Source: Tubulanus polymorphus (taxonomy: Eukaryota; Nemertea; Palaeonemertea; Tubulaniformes; Tubulanidae). Taken from it: a DNA stretch of 64,000 nt. The notes beneath the pieces are model-generated. The model was not told the origin of the DNA. It saw only the letters and a program-made list of their open reading frames with translations, and did no database searches. The stretch covers positions 6,443,175 to 6,507,174 of the forward strand of contig NC_134032.1 in the NCBI RefSeq assembly GCF_964204645.1. Direction: 5' to 3'. The position numbers and the translations under genes are program-made. Shown here in pieces: positions 50,540 to 60,596 of the stretch (the stretch's first letter is position 1; every line of letters starts with the position of its first letter).

Positions 50540-52182
50540 TTAATCCGCAGTTTTGGGCAAAAACCTTGACGCCCAAACTTTGTTGATTTCGGCGGCGGCG
50601 TTTTTCAGGCAGACTGCCGTACATTCGTTCTCGATTGCGAATGGCTTACCCACGCCGCACTGGTCTCCTAAAAATACAAGAAAAAGGAAATCGTAACATC
50701 AAATATGCGATGCGATGCGACGCAACGCGATCGGTTCGGCTCCGGGGCTCGTGATAATCAGAGGCAATTGGCTCCGTGACAAACAGAGTCAAGCCCGTAG
50801 CCAGGATTTTGAAAGGGACGTTCTTAAATTATAAAAAGGGCACTTTTGCATGTTTTGTATCTCAGGAAAGCGAGCATCATATGCTCAAAAACAGAGTTCT
50901 GGCTGGGTGCGAATTTAGAGAGGGTGGAACATATTTGATTGTGTTTGGATGGCGACCGCGAGCGCCGTAGGCGCGAAGCCCCACGAGGGGGGGGGGGTTT
51001 AGGGGTCCTGCCTCAAGAGAATTTCGAAAAATGGAAACGTTTAAGATGCATTTCTGGGCAAATTCTAGTGACTATTTCATACAAAAATGTCACTGAAAAA
51101 ATGCTGGAGTCTCATCCTTCGTTTAAGGAGACTGTCTATATCTACTATTCGCAACCAACATCCCCCTCTGGGTACGGTCCTGTAAGTAACTCTGGATGTT
51201 TAATAGTTCAATTTGAAATGTTTGCTAACTACACTCGTCTTGGGTGTTATCCCGCGAATATTTTCGTCACAGCCTTTGTATCTATATCATCAACGTAATG
51301 TATGCGCATGAGGGCCAAGGGGGTTAACCCTTTCGAACGTCATTGAACATTGCATGTAGTCGTTTCACCGACGTAGTGTGAGCCTAGTGTCAGCCACATG
51401 TGTTCATGTAAACATTACAACAACGGATTGCCAGCTGAGTCGCCGGTAAACATCTCAAGTGGTGCCTCTAAACCTGTTACATTTACCAACCAAATAAATG
51501 ACAAGGACAATCCCTATTTTAAGATCAAAAACCTGTTACATAGGCTAGAAATTACCAAAATCATGAAAGGCACTTTCTTAAAAAGGGGCGTTCGTTCGGC
51601 TACGGGCCTGAGAATTTATACTTAAAGTTTATTGCAAATGATATGACTTACGATAACAACCATGCAGATTTTCTTGCACCTTCGCCAGCGCTTGTTCATA
51701 CGTGATTTCTTCGCTATTTTCGGCGACGATTTCTCGGGGCAACAAAACCATCGAGACAAACAAGAACGTAACACACCTAATAAAACTGAACCCGGTCTAC
51801 AAAAAGAAACAAATACATTCAACGGAATAAGTAGAGGATACACTTGACGTCATTTCTTTTTAAAGACTGATTTGCTAAGAGTGTGAACGCGAATCGGTGC
51901 CGAAATTGAAAGGAAAGGCCTAGTGATGAAAATGGCTCGAGGTGGAACAAAAATAAGGCTTAAAATTGATACATTGTTTCTGAAAATGTGTGCTCAGCTA
52001 AAAGTTCAACCGGCCGGTTCACTAAATACCCTATAACTTTTTGAGTTTTGATATTCGTTTCTTACATACCATCGTAGTTCTATTCTGGGTAAGTTTCTCT
52101 CATGACGGTCTTCTCTGACTACGCAGCTGACTGTCTGTGCGGGACTTTATGTAGTTACTTACGGCGTGACATACAAATGCAT
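50540..52182 (-). CDS. Secreted four-cysteine peptide gene, three exons
   Basis: Exon 3 is 50540-50667 (TTTTTAG acceptor, stop at 50542-50540). Exon 2 is 51652-51785 or 51796, with a perfect GTAAGT donor. Exon 1 is 52163-52182 (donor GTAAGT; an in-frame ATG also lies at 52206). Phases match across both introns: phase 2 then phase 1. The predicted product is about 93 residues: a signal peptide of about 28 residues with the core CVTFLFVSMVLL, an acidic stretch, then cysteines spaced C-x4-C-x11-C-x3-C and a helical, basic C terminus. I recognise no family; secretion and disulfides are inferred. Exon 2 is well supported; exon 1 rests on a second acceptor (TTCAG) 11 bases inside the first. The larger intron is mostly a hAT-like element. 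Confidence 0.65.
50790..51610. mobile_element. Non-autonomous hAT-like element in an intron (821 bp)
   Basis: Ends read CAAGCCCGTAGCCAGG on the left and CAGGCCCGTAGCCGAACG inverted on the right; AAGGGCAC / GAAAGTGCC continue the inverse match to about 65 bp. CAGGnnCGTAGCC termini are typical of hAT elements. A GGCGCGAAGCCCC block and a run of G (50983-50994) lie inside. The flanks show no clear 8-bp duplication. It occupies most of the intron of the secreted peptide gene. Confidence 0.7.
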
Positions 52183-52312
52183 GAAATGGACCGGGAAAAC
52201 TATCATTTAGTATTTAAAGACTCACCGTACAGGTATTCTATTGGTGTGGTATTCAATTTGTAGCTCCAACAATGAAATAGCCCAACGTACAATACAGTTA
52301 TTTTCCATCGCG

Positions 52313-52322
52313 TTTATAAAGT
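52313..52322 (-). promoter_or_regulatory. TATA box candidate for the secreted peptide gene
   Basis: TTTATAAACG on the minus strand, about 110-130 bases upstream of the likely start codon of the three-exon peptide gene. No other core element is obvious. Confidence 0.35.
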
Positions 52323-52329
52323 ATAAGCC

Positions 52330-53603
52330 GACCTTCGCAGAGCTCTGTTGATTTTCAACCCCTGTGCCCTTTAAAAAGAAAATTTTAAAATTTGGGGGGG
52401 GGGGACGGGGCAATTTTTCCACTTAAATGAAAAAATGAAATAAAATTTGTCCCGAGAAATAATGCCCCTGAAATATTCCATAATGTAGAAGAAATGTCCC
52501 AGTCCATCAGTACTAATTAAGTAAGTTTCACATTAAAATAACACCAGAGAACAAACATGGTTATTGTGTAAATTGCGCACTAACCATAGAAAAAGAATTC
52601 ATTGAGTGGCCATGAGCATTATAGGCCTAGAATTTTGGCACTAATTAATTTTGCCTACAGAGAACACGTGAACTCATTGCATGACACTTCAAATTCAAGA
52701 AAATTTAACAATTCAATCAAATGCGTATTAAAATCATCAATGGAGTAGATAATGAATAGTTATCAGGTAGTTATCAGGTATGCATAATTACTTAGATGAT
52801 ACGTCAAATATAAGAAGGTTTAAAATTTATAAAACAAACCAGCTAATCAAATGGAGATCTTAAACTTTTGCGTTCGCGAGTGTATGTGTGACTTTCTTAA
52901 GTCAGGTTGTGAAAATGTCATCGTGGCATGAAATAGGGGCCTGGGCATTGGGCCCCTTGGACCCACCCATGCCAGTTCATATTTATACAGACCTGATTAG
53001 AATAAGAGCAATATATATATAGGCATACTCGTGGTATAGTACCTGTCTTGACCTGTATATATTTTGAATATATTATTCGACCTACGTAGAATATGTAATT
53101 TTCTTTATTAAGCTTACAGTTATTTTATATATAACCCGATAATGATGCGGTACAGATCGACTCCACAGCTTTACCAAAACGTATTGGGCGTCGACAGAAG
53201 AACTGCAGCATTTTGATTTGAAACGCAGTCTCAAATGTTTTGTGACTTTCTCAAAATGTATCAAAAATTTAACTAGTTTTTAGTTCATAAGTCCTCAAAT
53301 ATTCATAAATGAACAGTTAAAAATTGTTGAAACATGTCGACTCTGCCGTAAAATCAACCTATTAACCGTCCGGAATGTGGGATAATGTCGGGCTTTAGAG
53401 AACATAATGCCCCCGAGGTCTTCACATTTACAGGAAAGATTACGTAAGTGATCCACGCGCAGCGCGCGATAGGCGCACAATAGAAATCTGAGCCGCTCGT
53501 TCTTTGAGTGTCACCAATTAAGAGGACCGCTATTGTGAAAATTGACCTTGTGCACAGATATAAATTACATCGTTTGCGCGGATATTGCGCGACGAGCATT
53601 GTT
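52330..53603. other. No gene recognised
   Basis: AT-rich, with a 10-base G run near 52395 and short frames only. Confidence 0.45.
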
Positions 53604-53905
53604 GGCGCGGTCGACGACAGATCAACCGGTATTAGTAAACCGCGCAAATTACCGTGCTCGGAATTTGCGCGGGATCTTGGCACGGTCGACGACAGACCAA
53701 CCGGTATTAGTAAACCGCGCAAATTACCGTGCTCGGAACTTGCGCGGGATGTTGGCGCGGTCGACTACAGACCAACCGGTATTAGTAAACCGCGCAAATT
53801 ACCGTGCTCGGAACTTGCGCGGGATGTTGGCGCGGTAGGCCAACCGGTATTAGTATACCGCGCGAATTACCGTGCTCGGAACTATTAGTAAACTGCGCGA
53901 ATTAA
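53604..53905 (+). repeat. 75-bp tandem array, about four copies
   Basis: Units start GGCGCGGTCGACGACAGA and contain ACCGGTATTAGTAAACCGCG and TTACCGTGCTCGGAACTTGC. The first three are nearly identical; the fourth is shortened. The 75-bp period leaves frames open, so ORFs here are artefacts. GC-rich against its surroundings. Confidence 0.95.
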
Positions 53906-54046
53906 ACTGACGCGGTTGGTCAAATACGCGATAAATTAGTAATTATTATCATGTTAGACCTTAAGCTTATAAAATACGGCGCGGTCGCGGGAAAAATGAC
54001 GATAAAATCCGAACAAGTCCATTATTCTTAATTTACCGGGTGATCA

Positions 54047-54300
54047 GTGTCCGTTATCATTAATTGACTAACTAGCGTTGACTTACTAATTTTAAGTGAC
54101 TTACTAGGCCGGGGTTTACGGTCCGATAATTTTAAGGGTTTATAAGGTCCGTTATCATTAATTGACTAACTAGTGGTTTAAGGTCCGATAATTTTAAGTG
54201 ACTTACTAGGCCGGCGTTTACGGGCCGATAATTTTAATGGTTTATAAGGTTTTATTGATAATTGACTAACTAGTAGCTTTAAGTCCGATTATGGTGAATA
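54047..54300 (+). repeat. About 100-bp tandem array, 2.5 copies
   Basis: Units begin TCCGTTATCATTAATTGAC, with TAACTAG, GTCCGATAATTTTAAG and a GGTTTATAAGG end, at about 54047, 54149 and (partial) 54250. They lie between the 75-bp array and the NRF1-like gene. Confidence 0.9.
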
Positions 54301-54440
54301 ATATTAATTGCTAGTAGATAATTAGTCTAAGAACACCAAATAAATAGCTAGGCGATTTATTATCTCATTCAAATCCGTTTTATTCATCGTACAGTTCAGT
54401 TTCATCTACAATAGTTTCATCCGTTTTCCTGTATATCATT

Positions 54441-56056
54441 ATGCATGCAGCAGAGAGAAATGCATGGTTAGCCGTCGAACGAGCTTTGGACCGATATAAA
54501 ACTGTGTCGGGGAATGATTGCGTAGCAACGGCCATGTATTTTGACAGGAGTGAGGAAAAATGTCTGATGGTAGTGCATGGCACTCCAAAATTTAAGGATT
54601 TGATAAAAAAACATGGAATTCACCAGCGAGAAAGGGCAAGTCACATCAGTAGAAGAAAGTGAATCGAAAAAGACATTACCCAATATTACGGAAAAATATG
54701 GGAAGCGTCTAAGTCAACTCTCAACCGACGAGGCCAGAGGGCTACTTTCGTCGTTGGTATATTTTAGCCGCCAAATCGACGGAATGAGCAAGGAAGTTAA
54801 CCCCAAGTGGGGTAAAGAAGAAGCTAGGGTACCGTGGTGGCCATCGGAGTGGCCTTGGTCAAATCCGAAATCTGATGTCAGACCGAAAACGGCAAGACGG
54901 ACAAAGTGGGCCGATGCTGTAAGAGAAGCCTGCCGCGCGGCTTATAATCATCACAATCTGGTCCATCTTACTGGTAAGTAAAAAATATTATATTTCATCT
55001 TTTACGTAGGCTATCTTCTTATGAAAATTACATAATGTGCCGAGTAATTTTCATAACTTTCAAAGCCCGATTAAACACGAAAAACGCGCGCGACCGTTTT
55101 GCCGTTTCAATTTAAGTAGACCTACCCAGAAATATTTATTTCTAGGAAAATTAATTCAATATCTACGACTGTATTTTTTTTGTCATTTTTCTATGGGCGT
55201 AATAGAAAACTTAGGTGTCTCGTACCTATGCTTGTCAAATGACAAGAAAATTCAAAACCCAATCAATGAATCTAACTAAAGTGCCGCCAGACATAATTTC
55301 TTGAAAAATTTATTCATTCTAACGTCGGAATTTTGTATATTTTTGTTTTTAAAATTTGCTTCTTATTTAAATTTAAGGCGATACGACAGAGTTAGGCCTG
55401 CCAGTAATTCCAGCATCAGTAGTACGTCCAACACCAGCACCACGTCCCCGAGTAATCTCAGCTGTACCTACTGCAGAAACTTCAGCACCAGTAATAGTGC
55501 AGCCAATACCAGCGCCAGTAATAGTACAGCCAATACCAGCACCAAGAAAACAGGGCCCATTTGATTCTGCAGAAGTTGAGCAACAGTTGTTGGATTTTGT
55601 AGACAATGGATCAGTGGGAGAAGTAGTAAGCTTCGACTGCTCTGCACTTGAAGGTATTATTGAATTAAGATAAAGTAATATTGAATTGTGATCATTGAGT
55701 GTTGTATAGATTCATGTGCATTCCTTTCCAAATTTTGTTATTTTCCATATATTTGTATTTTAGAAGCGTTCCATTCAACTGCAATGACTAACCAGCTCCA
55801 GACAAGCAACAGTGATGTGTCGACTGCAGTGTCTCAGTCTGTGGAAAATGTACCAGAAGGTAAATATAGTCAACTTTATAAGCAGGGGCTTGAGAGAGTT
55901 CTATAATACCGTGGTGTCATCATTGCCCAGAATAGGATTTTGCTTAAAATAAGCTTTTTGTGAAAAATATTTATATGTTTTTCAGAAATAAGATGCAGTA
56001 GCAGAAAGAGAAAGCTGACAGAGAAGATGTCATCATACCAAATTAAAAGAAAATGA
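54441..56056 (+). CDS. NRF1/P3A2-like DNA-binding protein gene, four exons, one frame break
   Basis: Exons 54441-54973, 55378-55653, 55764-55859 and 55986-56056, with GT-AG introns that all keep phase 1. Exon 1 holds the NRF1 (EWG/P3A2) DNA-binding domain: an NAWLAVERALDRYKTVSG...VVHG part, then LSTDEARGLLSSLVYF, NPKWGKEEARVPWWPSEWPW, SDVR and a WADAVREACRAAYNHH helix, matching the conserved GWGKE..P.WWP...PW.N..SD.R core. Exon 2 is Pro/Ala/Val-rich with a repeated PVIVQPIPA and resembles an activation region; exon 4 ends in basic NLS-like residues (SSRKRKL, IKRK). A run of seven A at 54605-54611 separates the two halves of the domain by one frame: pseudogene, sequencing error or slippage. 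NRF1 proteins are nuclear transcription factors that dimerise on GCGC-rich sites. The KDZ gene converges on it 300 bp away. Confidence 0.75.
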
Positions 56057-56091
56057 GAATTCTGTTGTTATTATAATGTAAATTTTTTCAA

Positions 56092-56097
56092 AATAAA
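56092..56097 (+). terminator. Polyadenylation signal of the NRF1-like gene
   Basis: AATAAA about 36 bases after the stop codon. Confidence 0.7.
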
Positions 56098-56281
56098 ATA
56101 TTTGAAGTAACGTACATAAATTTCCTTCCTTCGGTAATTGTAGACTTGTTGACATGTGATCACCACTTAAAGGACTCAAATGACAACACAGTAGCAGAAT
56201 ATAGAGAAAATGCTAGACCAGCAGAGCACTTTAATCCTGTGATCTACCAATAAGTCATTAATTTTATAACATCACTGCAAA

Positions 56282-56287
56282 TTTATT
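56282..56287 (-). terminator. Polyadenylation signal of the KDZ gene
   Basis: AATAAA on the minus strand, about 70 bases after the stop at 56359-56357. It lies 185 bp from the signal of the convergent NRF1-like gene. Confidence 0.6.
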
Positions 56288-56356
56288 TCCTTTTAACAAT
56301 TAAGTAATACAGCTCATAATCCTGAAGTGTTAGAGCATATAATCCACTTGACACAT

Positions 56357-59300
56357 TTAAGATAGTTTTTTACCACGGTTCTTGATTGCCAGAAACAATG
56401 CAATGTGGCGTATGAAGTTTTCCTGAGACATATATGCTAGCTGAGATTTCAACTTTATTAATCCAGCATTAGCTTGTTCATTCAATTGGGAAATAATACT
56501 TCTGATGTCATGGTTGGTATGATAAGTATCCACACAGTATGCTTTTGAACAACTGAAAAGAAAACATACATAAACATATAACAACAATTGGCAGTTGAAC
56601 AATGTTATAATTGTAGGGCAAGAAATGTTTTGAATGTATTGATCCACAGCTAGATTTTCGTAGTAACTGAAAATGTTTCGTAGTATTTAGAAATGTTCTT
56701 AATGTTGTTTCCGTATGCGTGGGGGTTACGTTAAAGCCGTCAGACAAGAACGTACTAGTAGTAAGAATTACGAAAGTTCTTGTTTGATGCTTTCATCTAC
56801 CAACGCAAACCATAAATCAGTCTATAAACAACAATTCTTTCTCGGTTCTTCTGCTTGAGATCTGGCAAACATTCAGAAAATCTTTATTTAAAACTTTTAA
56901 ATAGTTGGAACCATATTTGGTTGGGTCGGAACAATGTGTATTTATAATGAGGGTCGTGAAGGGATCACGCTGATACTTGATGATATTCCCAGCTACTTTC
57001 CGTAAAAGGAAAAACCGGAAGTTTAGGAAGATGTGGTTGTTTTGCTTATCCTGTATTAAAATAGAATTAGTTAAATTGTAGATAAAATAATTAGTATAAG
57101 TATTTCAAATAATTTAAGAATTGATAATCAATCACAATGTATTCCGAATCGTAGTTAATTATAATAATTAAAAAAGAAACAATGAATTTGTACTGTAATT
57201 AGAAAAGAAAACAAAGTTTTGAAAAGATATTTAATTTGAGTAATCTAGATGTTGTTTAAGAACAAATTGTTAATAACCGCTAATGTTTTGGAAAAATTAA
57301 TTTGTGTTAAATGTTAAAACTAGCTGTCTGAAGTTTCTGTTGTCTGTATGCGCTCGTTGGTAATTCACAGACAATAGCTGCTCTCTCAACAACGACTAGC
57401 AAGGAGTGAATAAATCACAACGCGTCATGACAGGAGGGTTGGAAGGAAAAAGTTAGTTTAGCAAATCAGTTTTGAAAATAATTTTAGATCAGCGAATCAT
57501 TAAGGCCAAATTCTATATGACCAAAACAGTCATGACAGTAAGGTTGCTGCTCCTTGCCAAAAGTCGAGTGGGAGAGTCGGTATTTTAAGAATGCCGATTC
57601 TTTCTATAAAAGGGACCCGCATCTTGAGAGAGAGTCAATCGGGAGAATCTGTACCTTAGTAAGACGAGTGTCGACAGCAGGACAGGAGAAGCTTCGGAAC
57701 GATAGGGATTCATATAATAGGGATTAGGGAAATCATTCTCAGGTTCAAGGTAAATAAAATATATTATCTTCAATATCATCATCCGGTATTTCAGTTTATT
57801 CATTCGGATTTGTGCACGGACACGTTCTCTCGCCAGGGCCTTACTCAAGTATTTTATAGATAACGATTAAAGAGAGGATTGTGACCGGTGTATCAGTATG
57901 TTTGATACATGCAGAAAATGTTGTTGCCTTAAAAGGCATACGGGCGTATTTTTTAGCAAATCGTCCAAAGCATAATAAAATAAATTAAATGAAGTAAAAG
58001 GAGGCTTAATTACCCGGTATGGTTCTTCCAGTGCATTCGATCTATTCAAAACATCGTGTTCATGAAAAACACAGGCTCCCTGAAAAATAGATTTCATAAA
58101 TAGATTTCATAAATAAATTTCATCCACCCCGACTGAGCGCTACTGTACGGAACTCAAATGACGAATGACGTTCGTCAACAGCACTGAACTAATAAATCAA
58201 CATTAGTATACCTGTTGAGACAGTAATTATCAAGTTTGCAGCAATTATCGTATACAATAAGTTCTGGTGCTCTTTGAAATCTATTCCTGAATATTTGAAA
58301 TGGTTGTTTTGGTGACTCATGATTTTTCATGACCTACAAATATGATAAAATAACTAAGTTAACTAAGTTAACACCCAGTTAAATTCACAATTCATTTTGA
58401 TTCAAAATTTCGGATTAAGCAAAGACAGAAATTGTACTTACTTGAAATCCATAGCAAATCCCATGATTGCAAAAAATTGTAAATACACTAGGCGTCAACA
58501 CCCTGTGTGAGTTTGACAGCTTGTGACAAACATCATCACCATCTCTGCACTTGTTGATTTTTTTGTTTTTTCGGTCAGCATTATAATTAGCATCACTAAA
58601 AATAACAATTTTAATAAATCTGTAATCACCTGCAAATTCTTTTCAAACAGTTATTTTGTGTACAAAATTTGTATTCGCCTGGATTAATGTCGGAAGGATA
58701 TAGAGGGTTGCAGCTATGAAATTTTGGTAAAGTTGGAAAGAAACCAAAACTTTTGAAAAGTTCTTCTTCAACCACACCTTGTCTGATTCCGACAGCTCCA
58801 TCATTATTCACAGACAACTGAAATAATGAGATTTTTAAAAATCCTAAAAATTGTTTGATAAAATCTTAGTAATAGTTGGCATTAACGTATTTAAAATCAT
58901 TAGCATAAACATAATATAACAAACCTTGTAGCAAAGTTTTGAACGGGATACAATATCTCGTCGGAAGTTTCTCTCTGTATCTGTCATACTTCTTCTACAG
59001 GTTACAACATATTCCATTACAATAGGCATGGCATTTAACAGTTTATTCACAGCATCTTGGTTTGATGATTCGAAGAATTGTGGATCATGAAGAGCGAGAA
59101 GTAAAAGATCCGTAATGAAATCGAAATTTGATGACTGTATTACACTGTAACACACTGGACTACTGGTGGATAATGCACGGAACAGTCTCCTTTCCACCGG
59201 TTTGGCATTCATAGCATTATTCTGTTCGACTAGACTTTTCAGATTAGCTTAATGTGGTTGCGATAATAGTTTCTTGAGTTCAACTTTCTGAGCAGACGTT

Positions 59301-59470
59301 AACGGTATAGGTTCTCTTGGTAACTGATGACTGCTAGGTGACTTATGATGGGCTTCAATACCACCAGCATACTGTCTTAACAATTTACGACAACGGACAC
59401 TCAGAATAATTACCCTATCTTTATGGTCAGTTCCATAAACAACTGTTGAGTTATGTTCTCAATTTACTCA
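56357..59470 (-). pseudogene. KDZ-type transposase gene, spliced, two in-frame stops
   Basis: Six minus-strand exons, all with GT-AG borders and matching phases: 59470(?)-58925, 58817-58630, 58595-58442, 58333-58212, 58079-58014 and 56552-56357. The chain carries the KDZ (Kyakuja-Dileera-Zisupton) transposase order: CRRSMTDTERNFRRDIVSRS, GFFPTLPKFHSCNPLYP, VFTIFCNHGICYGF, ESPKQPFQIF, VYDNCCKLDNYCLNREPVFF (catalytic-type YDN.C), IDRMHWKNHTG, CSKAYCVD.YH and NEQANAGLIKLKSQLAYM (the N.E..N position of the acidic residue). In-frame stops are TAA at 59249-59251 and TGA at 58046-58048, so the copy is probably dead, though recently so. The 5' end is cut by the LTR element near 59480. It is convergent with the NRF1-like gene. 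Confidence 0.75.
56553..58013 (-). other. Long intron of the KDZ gene
   Basis: A 1461-bp intron bounded by GTAATT (58013) and TTTTCAG (56553). AT-rich; I see no element or gene inside. Confidence 0.5.
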
Positions 59471-59484
59471 TCTTAGTGTGAGAG

Positions 59485-59640
59485 ATTGTTTATTGTTTAT
59501 ATACCGGGTGGATGCTGCATGTAACCAAGACACACATCTGTTTGTAATTATTCTTGCATCTCTTTGTATTGTGGTTAAATAAAGATTAGTACGAGTCAGA
59601 TAGTCAACGAAAGAAGACGTGTTATAGTTTCTCTGCTCAA
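59485..59640 (+). mobile_element. Possible LTR/leader of the gag-bearing element
   Basis: It begins near TGTGAGAGATTG and holds a TATATA at about 59515 and AATAAAGAT at 59578-59586, an LTR-like order, before the gag ORF start. No matching second LTR is inside the window, and a primer-binding site is not evident. Confidence 0.4.
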
Positions 59641-59655
59641 GGATTTTCCCCCATC

Positions 59656-60123
59656 ATGGAAGGACAAAACCCAACAGGTTATGGGCCCAGGGCACCAGCT
59701 GGACGCTATGGTCGACTTAATTACGATGGGGATGAAAGAAAATACGAACAATGGGAGGCAAAGTTTTTGGCATATATGAAAATACAAAAACTTAAAGCGG
59801 TAATTACCCAAGAAGCGGAAATTGATGATACGGACCTGGATTTAGTCGACAAAAATGAACAGGCGTACGCAGAGCTCATACAGCTACTTGACGACAGGAG
59901 TCTGAGCCTGGTAATGCGTGAAGCTGCAGATGACGGTCGAAAAGCATTAGCGATTCTGCAACGTCATTACCAAAATGAGGGAAAACCGAGGATCATTTCT
60001 CTTTATACGGAACTGACCTCACTAGTCATGAAGCCAAGTGAAAGTGTGACGGACTATATAATCCGCGCAGAAACGGCAGCAACAGCTTTAAAACCTGCCA
60101 AGGAGAACATAAGCGATAGCTTA
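59656..60123 (+). CDS. UBN2-type gag of an LTR retrotransposon, truncated
   Basis: The open frame of about 156 element residues starts at the ATG after the leader. It contains KYEQWEAKFLAYM (about 29-41) and a segment with LDDRSLSLVMREAADDGRKA, ILQRHYQNEGKPRIISLYTE and SVTDYIIRAETAATAL, characteristic of gag-polypeptides (UBN2/copia-type) seen in many invertebrate LTR elements. At SDSL the frame runs into the LTR of the minus-strand gypsy element and stops 12 bases later. Zinc knuckle and pol are missing; they may lie beyond the right edge if the gypsy is a simple insertion. Whether the parent is Ty1/copia or another LTR group is not settled here. Confidence 0.75.
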
Positions 60124-60435
60124 TGTTACGGATGAAACTCCAGGGCCGAAATACCCAATTCTTTTTCGGATCCAAGCTCCAGGGTCGAACTAAAACCCAT
60201 AAAACTAACGACGACACCAGACGTATAATATTACAAAGCACGTACATTTATTAAAGTACTGTGGCTGGGACTCACTGAGGTCAGTAAACAGATATTTATA
60301 TAGGTACAGTTTATAGGGGTAAGTCAAGTATAAACACTGAATGATTCACACTTATAACAGACTGAAGTCAGTATACCATATAAACACTATACATACCATA
60401 ACTATTCAATAACTGGGTAACACAACTGGGTAACA
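60124..60435 (-). repeat. 3' LTR of the Gmr1-like element
   Basis: 312 bp with TGTTAC...GTAACA inverted ends. On the minus strand: TATATAAA at about 60302-60295 and AATAAA at 60252-60247. Directly inside, CTTTTAAGGGTGAGGG (about 60451-60436) is a good polypurine tract, which confirms RNase H is the last domain. Confidence 0.8.
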
Positions 60436-60596
60436 CCCTCACCCTTAAAAGATTCAGAGATGTATTTCTAGAAAACATATATGTACATACATTCTACAAA
60501 ATTCGACAAAAATACAAACAAACACATATTTAATCTTCAGATCATAACAATTCGGAATATTTCAACAATACATTACACATTAATTATTACATGATA

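Noticed and set aside
53508-53888. Open frames of about 100-126 residues on both strands
   Set aside because: They translate the 75-bp tandem repeat, whose length is divisible by three.
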